Notes: a model not told the origin generated them from the letters alone. Positions 1-8,536 are shown, counted from the stretch's first letter. The stretch: DNA of 64,000 bases from Arthrobacter sp. ISL-30 (GCF_018613855.1 NZ_JAGGPK010000036.1:1-64000); one strand, 5' to 3'. Translations and numbers: made by a program.

Positions 1-29
1 TGGTTGGGTCCCCATGTAGAAGTCCAGTG
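1..29 (+). repeat. Left terminal inverted repeat of the IS3 element
   Basis: Imperfect inverted match to 1229-1257: TGGTTGGGTCCCC against TGATTGGGCCCCC, then GTCCAGTG against GTCCAGCG after a short unmatched stretch. It begins with TG, as IS3 ends do. Confidence 0.85.
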
Positions 30-80
30 TTTGTGTGAGTTTCGTGTCCGAGAATGGACGCAGGAGGAAATTCACGAATC

Positions 81-359
81 ATGGCACGCAGACACACCCC
101 CGAGCAGGTCATCGCCAAGGTCCGGCAGGGCCAGAAGATGCTCAACGACGGACGTCCGATGGTCGAGGTCATCAAAGAACTGCAGATCACCGAGGCGACC
201 TGGTACCGGTGGCTGAACCAGTACGGGTCCGAGAAGAACGCCGAGGCGTCAAGGCGGACCAAGGAGCTGGAGAAGGAGAACGCCCGGCTCAAGCGTCTGC
301 TCGCTGAGAAGGAGCTGGCCATCGACATCCTGAGCGAGGTGGCGAAGGGAAAATTCTGA
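81..359 (+). CDS. IS3-family transposase OrfA (helix-turn-helix subunit)
   Basis: A 92-residue protein that binds the IS ends. The N-terminal half (RRHTPEQVIAKVRQGQKML onward, then EATWYRWLNQYG) is the helix-turn-helix of IS3 OrfA. The C-terminal half is a leucine-zipper-like coiled coil (RTKELEKENARLKRLLAEKE). The ATG at 81 is preferred over 54 because an AGGAGGAA ribosome site lies at 62-69 and because the family starts at MARRHTPEQ. It ends at the slippery site that leads into orfB, so both OrfA and an OrfAB fusion are expected. Confidence 0.9.
   Translation: MARRHTPEQVIAKVRQGQKMLNDGRPMVEVIKELQITEATWYRWLNQYGSEKNAEASRRTKELEKENARLKRLLAEKELAIDILSEVAKGKF
347..353 (+). promoter_or_regulatory. 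Programmed -1 frameshift heptamer G GGA AAA
   Basis: In the orfA frame the bases 347-353 read G GGA AAA, an X XXY YYZ slippery heptamer placed two codons before the orfA stop (357-359). A -1 slip here enters the orfB frame, which is open from 350 onward and reads on as ILSPEPRGRAVRMAVEKF. This is the usual way IS3 elements make the OrfAB transposase. The motif is seen; its use is inferred from the family. Confidence 0.7.
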
Positions 360-382
360 GCCCTGAACCCCGCGGCCGTGCC

Positions 383-1228
383 GTGCGCATGGCGGTGGAG
401 AAGTTCGGGGCGTCCGAACGCTTCGCCTGCAAGATTCTGGGCCAGAACCGTTCTGCGTTCCGCAAGAAGAAGCCGGACATGGGTTTCGAGGAAGCGCGGC
501 TGCGGATGGAGCTGCGGGCCGTGGCCGGGAAGCATCCCGCCTGGGGATGGCGGAAGGTGCGCTGGCATCTGCTGGCCCAGCCTGCATGGGATGGCGTGGG
601 GCTGAACCGGAAGCGGGTGCGCCGGCTCTGGCGCGAGGAGGGTCTGGTCTGCAAGCCCAGGGCGCGGAAGAAGCGAAGGACCGGGCCCGGCGCCGGGGAA
701 CAGCAACGGCTGACGGCCCAGTATCCGATGCATGTGGTCAGCTTCGACTTCCAGTCCGATGTGACCTCCTGCGGGCGGCACATCCGGTTCTTCAACGTCA
801 TCGATGAGTACACCCGCACGGCGCTGGCGATCATTCCGCGCCGGTCGTTCAAGGCCTCCGATGTCGTTGCGGTGCTGGAGGACATCATCGCCGAAACCGG
901 CACCGCCCCGACCTTCGTCCGCTGCGACAACGGGCCGGAATTCACGGCCGCCGCCTTGATCGAGTGGTGCAGCACCGCCGGCGTCGACACGGCATTTATC
1001 GATCCCGGATCGCCGTGGCAGAACGGCTTTATCGAATCGTTCAATGCCCAGTTCAGAAGGGAGCAACTCGCCGGAGAAATCATGGACACCGTGGCCGAAG
1101 CGAAGTATTTGGCCGAGGAATGGAAGGCTATCTACAATCATGAACGGCCCCATGGATCCCTGGACGGTATGACGCCGAAACGCTACTGGGAAACCTGGAC
1201 GCAAGAAAACCAATTAGCTATCGCATAG
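383..1228 (+). CDS. IS3-family transposase OrfB (DDE integrase core)
   Basis: Catalytic half of the IS3 transposase, 281 residues from the GTG at 383; the working form is probably the OrfAB fusion made by frameshifting at 347-353. The HTH_21-like segment (RLRMELRAVAGKHPAWGWRKVRWHL in part) precedes an rve integrase core. The DDE residues are visible: D in VVSFDFQSD, D in VRCDNGPEF, E in GFIESFNAQFRRE, followed by the NHERPHGSLDGMTPKRY tail typical of the family. No frameshift or internal stop is seen. It cuts and joins the IS ends. Confidence 0.93.
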   Translation: MRMAVEKFGASERFACKILGQNRSAFRKKKPDMGFEEARLRMELRAVAGKHPAWGWRKVRWHLLAQPAWDGVGLNRKRVRRLWREEGLVCKPRARKKRRTGPGAGEQQRLTAQYPMHVVSFDFQSDVTSCGRHIRFFNVIDEYTRTALAIIPRRSFKASDVVAVLEDIIAETGTAPTFVRCDNGPEFTAAALIEWCSTAGVDTAFIDPGSPWQNGFIESFNAQFRREQLAGEIMDTVAEAKYLAEEWKAIYNHERPHGSLDGMTPKRYWETWTQENQLAIA

Positions 1229-1257
1229 GCGCTGGACTGCTAACGGGGGCCCAATCA
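1229..1257 (-). repeat. Right terminal inverted repeat of the IS3 element
   Basis: Mirror of the left end, ending in CA at 1256-1257. On the minus strand its outermost bases TGA form the stop codon of the CBS gene fragment that abuts it. Confidence 0.85.
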
Positions 1258-1596
1258 GGTCACGGCGAGTCTGCGTCGCTCGGTCGACTTCAAAATGAAT
1301 GTAACCGCAGTAAGAAGGCAATCAGGATGGGTTGTTCTGCCGGCGAGGGCACCGAATACTCTTGCTCGGACGGTACCATCGACCGCCGACGGAATGTCGG
1401 AACGATCAATGGTGGTAATCAAACGTCCATCAATATCGACGATCAGGGCCATATGAACGTGATCATCCCTAAATAGGAGTCGGACCTGATCCACAGTGGC
1501 GAGAGGACCCAAAGTCTTCGGCACAGTTACCATGGCGTTCTTAACAAGGAGTTGCCGGGCTTGCCCCTTGTTGTGCGGTTCATCGGTTCCGCTCAT
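1255..1596 (-). pseudogene. CBS-domain protein, C-terminus cut off by the IS3 element
   Basis: The 113-residue remnant starts at an ATG with an AAGGAAG ribosome site. It carries one full CBS motif (VKNAMVTVPKTLGPLATVDQ ... HVHMALIVDIDGRLITTIDR) and the start of a second (LAGRTTHPDCLLTAVTFILK ... RRRLAVT). Such pairs usually bind adenine nucleotides. The reading frame ends at the TGA made by the terminal bases of the IS, so the last strand and helix of the second CBS domain are missing. The gene probably once encoded a stand-alone CBS-pair protein. The fragment might still be made, but a half CBS pair is unlikely to fold properly. Confidence 0.75.
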
Positions 1597-1867
1597 AATT
1601 ACGACTTCCTTGCCGCTGTACAGCTCGTGCCTTCAATATGGTTTGGATTCGGGCCCGGATGGCCAGACCCTGAAAGCGATACCGCTTCAGTATCGGTGGC
1701 AGCGGGCGCCTCGCCATCGTGCAACCAATAGGTTACGAGTTTGAGTATTAGTGCAATTTCCAGTATTTGTGCCAGCAGACCATCCTTCTTCGTCGCTTAC
1801 CATGCTTGCCAAGTGGCGCGGGCTGTCACGGCAGTGAAAATTCCCAGCCAATCTTAATGAGAAAATT

Positions 1868-2245
1868 ATGGACGGCGATGAACTTCAGGCCGACGCTGAG
1901 CGCATTGCCCTGGATCTTCCTGAAACCACACAATCCCAACCCTTCGGGCCCGATTACGAAGTTTTCAAAGTGGCAGGCAAGGTGTTCATGATGACTACAG
2001 AAGTTCCCGGCAAGAAAGTAGTCACCTTGAAGTGTGAGCCGCCCCACGGCGAAGCCCTGCGCCAGGAGTTTGAAGGGATTGTTCCCGGCTACCACATGAA
2101 CAAACGGCACTGGATTTCGGTGGGAGCCGACGAACGGATGACTTCAGAACTACTCGAGGAACTCGTTCAAAACTCCTATCTCCTAGTCCTTGAAGGTGTT
2201 CCGCGCTCCATGCGTCCAATCGATCTCGGTGCTTTCACGGATTAG
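1868..2245 (+). CDS. MmcQ/YjbR family protein
   Basis: A 125-residue member of the MmcQ/YjbR family (CyaY-like fold, often called a DNA-binding protein; the molecular role is not settled). Family marks are an N-terminal helix ending in LPETTQSQPFGPDYEVFKVAGKVF, a central strand pair (KKVVTLKCEP), and the GYHMNKRHWISVG segment near residue 80, followed by a closing helix (LLEELVQNSYLLVLEG). Length is normal for the family. It stands ahead of the molybdoenzyme gene by about 240 bases, with a hairpin at its stop codon, so it is probably its own unit. A second, diverged family member lies at 56751-57116. Confidence 0.85.
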   Translation: MDGDELQADAERIALDLPETTQSQPFGPDYEVFKVAGKVFMMTTEVPGKKVVTLKCEPPHGEALRQEFEGIVPGYHMNKRHWISVGADERMTSELLEELVQNSYLLVLEGVPRSMRPIDLGAFTD

Positions 2246-2272
2246 GGTCCCATTGGGCCACCTGCGGGACCC
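2245..2272 (+). terminator. Hairpin directly at the end of the MmcQ gene
   Basis: GGGTCCC (2245-2251) pairs exactly with GGGACCC (2266-2272) over a 14-base loop. The stem begins on the last base of the stop codon. No T-run follows, so this is a possible terminator or mRNA end, not a proven one. Confidence 0.4.
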
Positions 2273-2485
2273 CCGTGCGGCTTGACAGGCACTCTTGGAG
2301 ATCCCACGATCTCAGGATTGCGCCGTCGGCTCTTCTCCAATTCTTATGCTGCTGAGCTCGCCATAGTCTTGGTTGCAAAGCGGCTTGAAGCGGCTGAACA
2401 GCATTATCTCCGTCATGTAGATGAGTACATCAACAGCGAAGCCCCGGTCGGTGTATTAGGACAAAGGACTCAAAGGGACGGCATC

Positions 2486-4786
2486 ATGCGTACGCATTTG
2501 ACACACTGGGGAGCCTTCGAGGCCGAAAGTGACGGTAAGTCACTCCACTCGGTCAAACCGTGGTCTGAAGACCCGGACCCCCGCGACCTCCTCGACAACG
2601 TAGCTTCATCGCAGCACCATCCTACGCGTGTACTGCGTCCAGCAGTTCGGTTGGGATGGTTGGAAAACGGCCCAGGTAGTGGGTCGGGTCGGGGGAATGA
2701 ACCCTTTGTGGAGGTTTCCTGGGATCGGGCTATCGAACTGGTCAGCGCAGAACTGGGACGGGTCTATTCCGAAAAGGGTCCCTCCGCTGTATACGGCTGT
2801 TCCTACGGATGGGCCAGCGCCGGGCGATTCCATCATGCCCAAAGCCAAATCCATAGATTCCTCAACTCTTTGGGGGGATATGTTGCCGGTGTCACGGACT
2901 ACAGCTATGGGGCGTCCGGAGTGCTGTTGCCCCACGTCATCGGCGCCACCCCGGACCAAGTCATGGCACGTGCAACATCATGGAACGTGGTCAGTGAAAA
3001 CACGGAACTGTTCATCGCCTTTGGTGGGCTGTCCGAAAAAAATAGCGGCATTGGACCTGGCGGTATTGGCCGGCATGTTGCCCGGGACGCGATCCGGAAG
3101 GCAGTTGCTCGAGGATGCCGGTTCATTGACGTAGCGCCGATCGCAGATGACACGTACAGCGAAGCCAACGCAGAATGGATCGCCCCAGTGCCCGGCAGTG
3201 ATGGTGCCCTGATGCTGGCACTCGCCTTCGTATTGGATGCTGAGAACCTCGCTGATCGCGATTTCCTCTCCCGGTATTGCGTCGGCATGGACAAATTCCT
3301 GCCCTACCTCCGCGGTGACATTGACGGCACGCCCAAGGATCCCCTCTGGGCCGAGAGACTCACCACGATTCCCGCCGACAGGATTGTCCGGCTCGCCCGA
3401 GAGATGGCCGCTTCGCGAACCATGATCAATCTCAGCTGGTCTATGCAGCGGCAGCAACATGGTGAACAGCCTATTTGGCTAGGCGTGACGCTGGCAGCGA
3501 TGCTTGGACAGATCGGATTGCCAGGGGGTGGATTCCAGCACGGGTACGGTTCCTCAGCCGACGTCGGGCTGCCGCTGAGGGTCTCTAGCGCGCCGTCCTT
3601 CCCTCAAGGGCGCAACTCTGAGCTTTCCTATATCCCACTGGCAAGAATCTCCGACATGCTGCTGGAACCCGGTAGCCAGATCGATTTCAACGGTACGCGA
3701 ATCACGCTGCCGGAGATTGAGCTGATCTACTGGGCTGGCGGTAACCCCTTCCATCACCACCAGGATCTAGCGCGCTTCCGCAGGGCCTGGTCCAAACCGG
3801 CGACCGTCATCGTGAATGAGCAGTTCTGGACCAGTACGGCAAGGCATGCTGACATTGTGCTTCCGGCCACCATGTCATTCGAGCGCAATGATTACGGAGC
3901 CGGGCGCAACGACCCCACCTTTTTCCCGATGCATGCCCTGACGGCACCGGCCGGTCAAGCGCGGGACGACTACGACATTTTCGCAGATATAGCGCAAAAG
4001 CTGGGACGGAGTGACGTCTTTACGGAGAACCGAGACACCATGGGCTGGCTTCGCCATCTATATGAGGGGTGGCAGAAAAAGCTTGCTGACCATGGTGTCA
4101 GCGTCGTTGATTTCGACACGTTCTGGGCGTCGGAGAAAATTGAAATACCGGTCGTCGAACCAGATCAGGTTCTTTTTTCCGAGTTCCGGCAGGATCCGGA
4201 GATGAACCCGTTGGGTACAGCCAGTGGCAAGATCGAAATTTATTCCTCTACTATCGCCGGTTTTGGCTACGCTGATTGCCCTGGCCATCCGGTTTGGATT
4301 GAGCCGGACGAATGGCTTGGTTCCACGGGGATTTACCCGCTGCACCTCATCGCGAATCAACCAAAAACGAAACTGCACAGCCAGTTGGATATCGGTGCCA
4401 CCAGCCAGAAATCGAAGATTCAGGGACGTGAGCCCATCCGTATGAACCCTGAAGATGCGGCCGCCCGCGGCCTCACTAATGGACAGGTAGTCCTCGTTCA
4501 CAACGACCGCGGCAGCTGCTTGGCGGGTCTGGTGCTTTCCCGAGCCCTACGACGCGGCGTCGTTCAACTTTCAGCCGGGGCGTGGTATGATCCGGCGCCC
4601 GATGACCCATCATTCTGTCGCCATGGCAATCCCAATGTGCTCACAGCGGACCGGCCCTCATCAAGCCTTTCACAGGCTACAACGGCACAACATGCACTTG
4701 TAGAAGTCAGGGCTTGGTCGGGCGAAGTTCCTGAGTTGACGGTGACGAAGCCGCCCATTCTGCTACATGACGGTCAGAGCGCCTAG
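2486..4786 (+). CDS. Molybdopterin oxidoreductase, biotin/methionine-sulfoxide (BisC/DMSO reductase) type
   Basis: A 766-residue molybdoenzyme of the BisC/TorA/DMSO-reductase branch, which reduces S- or N-oxides. The bis-MGD-binding core is evident from SWDRAIELVSAELGRVYSEK and from TDYSYGASGVLLPHVIG, whose first serine matches the Mo-ligand serine of DMSO reductase. Later segments fit (YWAGGNPFHHHQDL; TARHADIVLPATMSFERND), and the C-terminal molydop-binding domain holds HLIANQPKTKLHSQLD. There is no N-terminal Cys cluster for Fe-S and no Tat signal, so a cytoplasmic BisC-like enzyme fits better than periplasmic TorA. The ATG at 2486 follows AAAGGGA; the frame is open further upstream from 2282, but that part is unlike the family. 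The real substrate is unknown. panB follows 34 bases downstream. Confidence 0.85.
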   Translation: MRTHLTHWGAFEAESDGKSLHSVKPWSEDPDPRDLLDNVASSQHHPTRVLRPAVRLGWLENGPGSGSGRGNEPFVEVSWDRAIELVSAELGRVYSEKGPSAVYGCSYGWASAGRFHHAQSQIHRFLNSLGGYVAGVTDYSYGASGVLLPHVIGATPDQVMARATSWNVVSENTELFIAFGGLSEKNSGIGPGGIGRHVARDAIRKAVARGCRFIDVAPIADDTYSEANAEWIAPVPGSDGALMLALAFVLDAENLADRDFLSRYCVGMDKFLPYLRGDIDGTPKDPLWAERLTTIPADRIVRLAREMAASRTMINLSWSMQRQQHGEQPIWLGVTLAAMLGQIGLPGGGFQHGYGSSADVGLPLRVSSAPSFPQGRNSELSYIPLARISDMLLEPGSQIDFNGTRITLPEIELIYWAGGNPFHHHQDLARFRRAWSKPATVIVNEQFWTSTARHADIVLPATMSFERNDYGAGRNDPTFFPMHALTAPAGQARDDYDIFADIAQKLGRSDVFTENRDTMGWLRHLYEGWQKKLADHGVSVVDFDTFWASEKIEIPVVEPDQVLFSEFRQDPEMNPLGTASGKIEIYSSTIAGFGYADCPGHPVWIEPDEWLGSTGIYPLHLIANQPKTKLHSQLDIGATSQKSKIQGREPIRMNPEDAAARGLTNGQVVLVHNDRGSCLAGLVLSRALRRGVVQLSAGAWYDPAPDDPSFCRHGNPNVLTADRPSSSLSQATTAQHALVEVRAWSGEVPELTVTKPPILLHDGQSA

Positions 4787-4820
4787 CAAGCCTCGATAGA
4801 AAGCCAAGGTGAACTAGATC

Positions 4821-5723
4821 GTGGATATCACCAGGACTCCTAAGCCAGAGACCCCCGAAGTCCCGGCTCCTTACGGAAGCGGCCCTTCCTCGAGTAGGCA
4901 CCGCGCGACGGATTCCGCTGGAAACCCGGCGGGGCGGATCCGAACGCATCACCTCCAGCAGGCAAAAGATGACGGCAAACGATTCGCCATGCTAACGGCC
5001 TATGATCAGTACACAGCCGAGATCTTCGATGAAGCAGGTATTGAAGTGCTCCTCGTCGGCGACTCGGCCTCCAATAATGTCTTCGGCAACGAGACAAGCC
5101 TGCCAGTCACAGTTGATGAGCTCCTTCCGCTCTGCCGAGCAGTCACCCGCTCCGCGAAGCGTGCACTCGTAGTAGCAGACCTGCCCTTCGGCAGCTACGA
5201 GGTCTCAGAGCAGCAGGCGGTGGCTACAGGCGTTCGGTTCCTTAAAGAAGGCCTAGCTCATGCAGTGAAAATTGAGGGAGGCCGCTTTTATGCGAATACG
5301 GTGAGGGCCATGGTCGAGGCAGGAATCCCTGTCATGGCACACATTGGCTTTACACCGCAAAGCGAACACGCGCTCGGTGGTTACCGCGTACAGGGCCGTG
5401 GCGACGGCGCCCAGGGGTTGATAGACGACGCAACCGCCCTCGCAGACGCCGGAGCCTTCTGCATACTCATGGAAATGGTTCCTGCCACAATTGCAGAGAC
5501 CATTGACGCGGCCATTCAGGTTCCCACCATAGGCATCGGCGCCGGGAACGCGACGACCGGACAGGTTCTGGTGTGGCAGGACATGGCCGGGCTCCGTGCG
5601 GGGAAGCTGGCGAAATTCGTCAAACAGTACGCCGATCTCCGATCCTCGCTTTTGAGTAGTGCTAAAGCATACGGGCAGGAAGTCCGTGCGGGCCAGTTCC
5701 CCGGCCCGGAACACTGCTTCTAG
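4821..5723 (+). CDS. panB: 3-methyl-2-oxobutanoate hydroxymethyltransferase (ketopantoate synthesis)
   Basis: PanB transfers a hydroxymethyl group from methylene-tetrahydrofolate to 2-oxoisovalerate, the first step to pantothenate. The 300-residue protein has an actinobacterial-type extension of about 50 residues, then the TIM barrel: [30 protein letters not shown] (metal-binding Asp), [25 protein letters not shown] and CILMEMVP, ending with [19 protein letters not shown]. The start is GTG at 4821 after AAGGTG. It sits 34 bases after the BisC-type gene and is probably cotranscribed with it, an unusual partner. No panC is in the window, and the only panD (55947-56306) is dead, so this copy relies on genes elsewhere. 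Confidence 0.95.
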   Translation: MDITRTPKPETPEVPAPYGSGPSSSRHRATDSAGNPAGRIRTHHLQQAKDDGKRFAMLTAYDQYTAEIFDEAGIEVLLVGDSASNNVFGNETSLPVTVDELLPLCRAVTRSAKRALVVADLPFGSYEVSEQQAVATGVRFLKEGLAHAVKIEGGRFYANTVRAMVEAGIPVMAHIGFTPQSEHALGGYRVQGRGDGAQGLIDDATALADAGAFCILMEMVPATIAETIDAAIQVPTIGIGAGNATTGQVLVWQDMAGLRAGKLAKFVKQYADLRSSLLSSAKAYGQEVRAGQFPGPEHCF

Positions 5724-6317
5724 TCGGCAAAGGGGTGCTGCCGAGCTCGGTTAGTGCGTGGTCTACTAGATCTCGGGCCGGTTTCCGGGGGATCTGTCGA
5801 ATCAAATGAACGCGGTCCCGCCGGCGCCCATGCGGAAGGGAGTGGCTGGGTTCGGCCTACGATTCCCTGGTCCACTCAGTGCTGCGCGAATATGCATTTC
5901 CACGCGCCTGCGGCCTCCCTGCGGGAAACCCCTGCTTTGCATAGCCGGAAGAACGACTCTCGGCCAGGATGGGGCTGTCTGCCCGGTTTGCTGGTGTCTC
6001 TGTCACATATTCCGGTTTACGCCTAGATTATTAGCAGCAGGCGTGACTGTCCCCAGCTGGTCCAACAGAACGAAGAACTCCTCCTCTAACTTCCTGATGG
6101 ATCTGGAAGCCCCTTAACGACGGGGCGGTCGTTGCAACACCCAGAATGACTGGGGTGTTGCAACGACCGCTAAAGTCCCGCTCTAAAGATTCCGGCGTTT
6201 CAGTGAGGACACGGCCGCTGCCCGGGCTCCGATAGCAGGTCTAGGGTACGTCAGCGGACTTTGACGTCGTCGCCTAACATGTAGTCCCTGATTGCCGCTG
6301 ACATAGGCCCGAAAACT
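5724..6317. other. Gene-free region between panB and the MHS transporter
   Basis: Two overlapping plus-strand reading frames here lack any family signal and have poor codon structure, so they were not called. The only clear structure is the long inverted repeat at 6125-6170, listed separately. The two flanking genes converge here. Confidence 0.6.
6125..6170. repeat. 18-bp perfect inverted repeat with 10-base loop
   Basis: GCGGTCGTTGCAACACCC (6125-6142) is matched exactly by its reverse complement at 6153-6170. No T-run follows on either strand. It lies between convergent genes, so it may act as a bidirectional terminator. The GGGTGTTGCAAC core also resembles terminal repeats of some transposons; which it is cannot be told from the sequence alone. 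Confidence 0.85.
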
Positions 6318-7913
6318 TCACCTTGTCACGGTGATGGCTTCCAACGAAATTCCCGCCTCCGACGCAGCACGTTGTACGGCGAGGTCATCATGGGGGAGTT
6401 GAACGATTGTGCCATCAGGGGAGCGCGAAAATGCCGCGTAAGGGAGTGGCATCTGTTGCCGGTCGATTAGCGCGTTGGCGTCCTGAGTTTGCACGAGGTG
6501 CTGTGCCTCGTCTTTGGTTTCGACGTTGGGCAGGGATCCATTTAGTGGCCTCCTGCTCGTCTCCTTGAGGAAGAACACTGAAACGAGGCCCAGTACTGCG
6601 GCCCCTATCAGGTAGTAAGCAGGGACCATTACATTTCCGGTGACGCCGATGAGCGCAGCTACCACCAGCGGGGCTGTCCCACCAAAAGCTGCGTTGCCCA
6701 GGTTGTAGGCAAGGCCGAGCGCGCTGGCCCTTGATTCTGTTGGGAACTGTTCTGGGAGAGCAGATGCATAGCTCGACGAGAAGAGAGTCGCGCATACCAT
6801 GATGAACAAAGTCCCTAAGGCCGCGCCCCAAAGATTGCCCGAACCCATCATCATGAACGCCGGTATCGGGAGAAGGATGCCCAATGCTGCACCGATGAAG
6901 AGGATACGCTTCCTGCCGATCTTGTCCGAAAGCGATGCAAAAAATTGCGTCGCGAATGCGGCCAGTACGAACAGCGGGAAGATCACGAGGGTTCCTTGAG
7001 CACCCTGGAATCCGAGCGTCTGGTTCAAGTAGGTAGGCGTGAAGGACGTCATTGTGTATGCGATGACATTCCCGGCAGCCGCGATTCCCATGACCGGAAG
7101 AATGAAGCGACGCTGAGCCCGAATGACCTCAACCACACCCATGTTCTCACGGAGCTCCCCGGTTTTTTGGGCTTCCTCGGACCGTTCCTTCAATACCGCC
7201 GAGAAGGCGGGTGACTCCTCAATCCGGTAGCGGAAGTACAGGGCAATCGCAGCGAGCGGCCCGGCGATCAGGAATGGTATCCGCCAGCCGAAGGACTGCA
7301 TTGCGCCCTCGCCCAAAGTGACCTGCAGGACGGCGACAAGACCGGCCCCAAAAGCAAAGCCAAGATAGCTGGACCCCATGAATCCAACGTAGAAACCCCG
7401 CTTGCGGTCAGGGGCGTATTCACTTAAAAAGGTTGCGCCGCCCGTGTATTCCCCGCTGGCCGAGAAGCCCTGGAGCAGTTTCAGGAAAACGAGAAGAGCT
7501 GGAGCCCATAGTCCGATTTCGGCATACCCGGGAAGAAGACCAGTAGCGAATGTGGCTACCGACATCAGCAGCAGAGTGAAGGTGAGCACCTTTCGTCGCC
7601 CAATTCTGTCGCCCAGCCATCCGCAGAAAACCCCGCCGAGCGGACGGGCGATGAAGGTGACTGCGAAGGTTCCGTACAGATAGAGGGCTTGAACTGTAGG
7701 GTCCGCCTTGGGCAGAAAGACCGGGCCAATGACCGTTATCAGATAAGCGAATACCCCGAACTCATACCATTCAATGACGTTTCCGACAACGGTTCCTGCG
7801 ACGGCACGCCTCAGGGCATCCTTCCGGACGATGCGGACATCCTTCAAACGCAATCGGCGCTTGCCGAAGTAGATGCTTTGAGCATCGACAAACTTTGGCT
7901 CGCCAAAGGACAT
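6318..7913 (-). CDS. MFS transporter, metabolite:H+ symporter (MHS/ProP-ShiA) type
   Basis: A 531-residue membrane protein with twelve predicted helices, importing a small, probably anionic or zwitterionic metabolite with protons. Helix 1 holds VGNVIEWYEFGVFAYL, a hallmark of the MHS family; the MFS loop 2-3 motif is GWLGDRIGRRKVL; the helix 5 region has GFSASGEYTGGATFLSEYAP. A hydrophilic tail of about 70 residues follows the last helix. The start is taken at 7913, where ATG overlaps the stop of the upstream gene as TAATG and follows GGAAGGGG; a start at 7931 would be inside that ribosome site. It is the last gene of the operon 9945-6318. Confidence 0.9.
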   Translation of the reverse strand: MSFGEPKFVDAQSIYFGKRRLRLKDVRIVRKDALRRAVAGTVVGNVIEWYEFGVFAYLITVIGPVFLPKADPTVQALYLYGTFAVTFIARPLGGVFCGWLGDRIGRRKVLTFTLLLMSVATFATGLLPGYAEIGLWAPALLVFLKLLQGFSASGEYTGGATFLSEYAPDRKRGFYVGFMGSSYLGFAFGAGLVAVLQVTLGEGAMQSFGWRIPFLIAGPLAAIALYFRYRIEESPAFSAVLKERSEEAQKTGELRENMGVVEVIRAQRRFILPVMGIAAAGNVIAYTMTSFTPTYLNQTLGFQGAQGTLVIFPLFVLAAFATQFFASLSDKIGRKRILFIGAALGILLPIPAFMMMGSGNLWGAALGTLFIMVCATLFSSSYASALPEQFPTESRASALGLAYNLGNAAFGGTAPLVVAALIGVTGNVMVPAYYLIGAAVLGLVSVFFLKETSRRPLNGSLPNVETKDEAQHLVQTQDANALIDRQQMPLPYAAFSRSPDGTIVQLPHDDLAVQRAASEAGISLEAITVTR

Positions 7914-8158
7914 TAATTGCACCCCTTCCAACGCTCTGCTGCTGGCTTAGCAGGTTGTCGCAAGAGAGTGTAGCCATCGCCAACATGAAACAGGCGACGT
8001 TCCCCCACTGAAGATCGAAGCCAAATAATGTCCCGGTCATCAGTAAATTCTTCTACCGTACCGGCAAAGCGGTGAGTACCCTTTTCTAAGACCACATCCT
8101 GCCCGTGCTCCACCATGGTCCAGGAAAGGCCCCTAAATGAGGTTTCTGTCTGATCCAT
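7913..8158 (-). CDS. Small conserved-looking hypothetical protein (81 aa)
   Basis: I do not recognise this protein. It is short, mostly beta in character (HRFAGTVEEFTDDRDIIWLR ... LFHVGDGYTLLR), soluble, with no signal or membrane segment. The pattern of a short strand-rich barrel suggests an SH3-like or binding domain, but that is only an impression. It stands between the cupin gene (15 bases upstream) and the transporter gene, with which it shares a TAATG stop/start overlap, so it is almost surely translated with them and serves the same pathway. Confidence 0.65.
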   Translation of the reverse strand: MDQTETSFRGLSWTMVEHGQDVVLEKGTHRFAGTVEEFTDDRDIIWLRSSVGERRLFHVGDGYTLLRQPAKPAAERWKGCN

Positions 8159-8173
8159 TTATCCCGCCCCCAC

Positions 8174-8536
8174 TTATGCGCCGGCCTCACGCCAATTAAG
8201 CGGCGAGATGGACAAGAGGAGGCGAGTGCCGGGAATTGCTCCGTATTTGACAGTCGTTCCTTTTGGAAGGACGAGCAGCTGGTCCGGTTCCCCGATCAGC
8301 GTCTCCTCATTGTCACCGTCAATGATGACGAGGCGCGCCTGGCCTTCAATGACATATATTGTTTCCTCGTACTGAACGGTCCAGGGGTCGCTGAAACCAG
8401 TCTGATGGAAAGTCATGAAGTAGGTGCCGAGCTGTGCAAGTCCCGAAGCGGCTGTCCGGTGTTCGATTTTCGCGGGACCAAAGTCATTTACGTTGCCTGG
8501 ATCGAAGGCTGGTTTGAGGTTCAAAGCGACTGTCAT
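8174..8536 (-). CDS. Cupin-domain protein (EutQ-like)
   Basis: A 120-residue single cupin. The barrel motifs are WTVQYEETIYVIEGQARLVI (first cupin motif, EutQ-like, with Glu in place of some of the usual metal His residues) and GEPDQLLVLPKGTTVKYGAI (second motif). A metal site is therefore uncertain. It may be an enzyme acting on a small polar compound or a ligand sensor. The ATG follows TAGGAGCC. It lies between the thioesterase and the 81-residue protein in the same minus-strand operon. Confidence 0.8.
   Translation of the reverse strand: MTVALNLKPAFDPGNVNDFGPAKIEHRTAASGLAQLGTYFMTFHQTGFSDPWTVQYEETIYVIEGQARLVIIDGDNEETLIGEPDQLLVLPKGTTVKYGAIPGTRLLLSISPLNWREAGA

Larger units (their letters stand above)
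1..1257 (+). mobile_element. Complete IS3-family insertion sequence
   Basis: The element begins at the first base of the window and ends at 1257. Its ends are imperfect inverted repeats: the left end reads TGGTTGGGTCCCC and the reverse complement of the right end reads TGATTGGGCCCCC; both are followed after a few bases by a shared GTCCAG block. The ends have the TG...CA form usual for IS3 elements. Inside are orfA and orfB in the -1 relation, with a slippery heptamer at their junction and an intact DDE triad, so the element looks active. The left target duplication lies outside the window; the right flank starts GGT. It is inserted in a CBS-domain gene. Confidence 0.92.

Noticed and set aside
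289-1089. Long minus-strand frame across the IS3 element
   Set aside because: It is the antisense shadow of orfB; composition and lack of domains show it is not a gene.
2282-2485. N-terminal extension of the molybdoenzyme from the TTG at 2282
   Set aside because: The 68 extra residues do not resemble the family, and the ATG at 2486 has a ribosome site and gives the normal length.
5754-6117. Two overlapping short frames downstream of panB
   Set aside because: No homology and irregular codon use.
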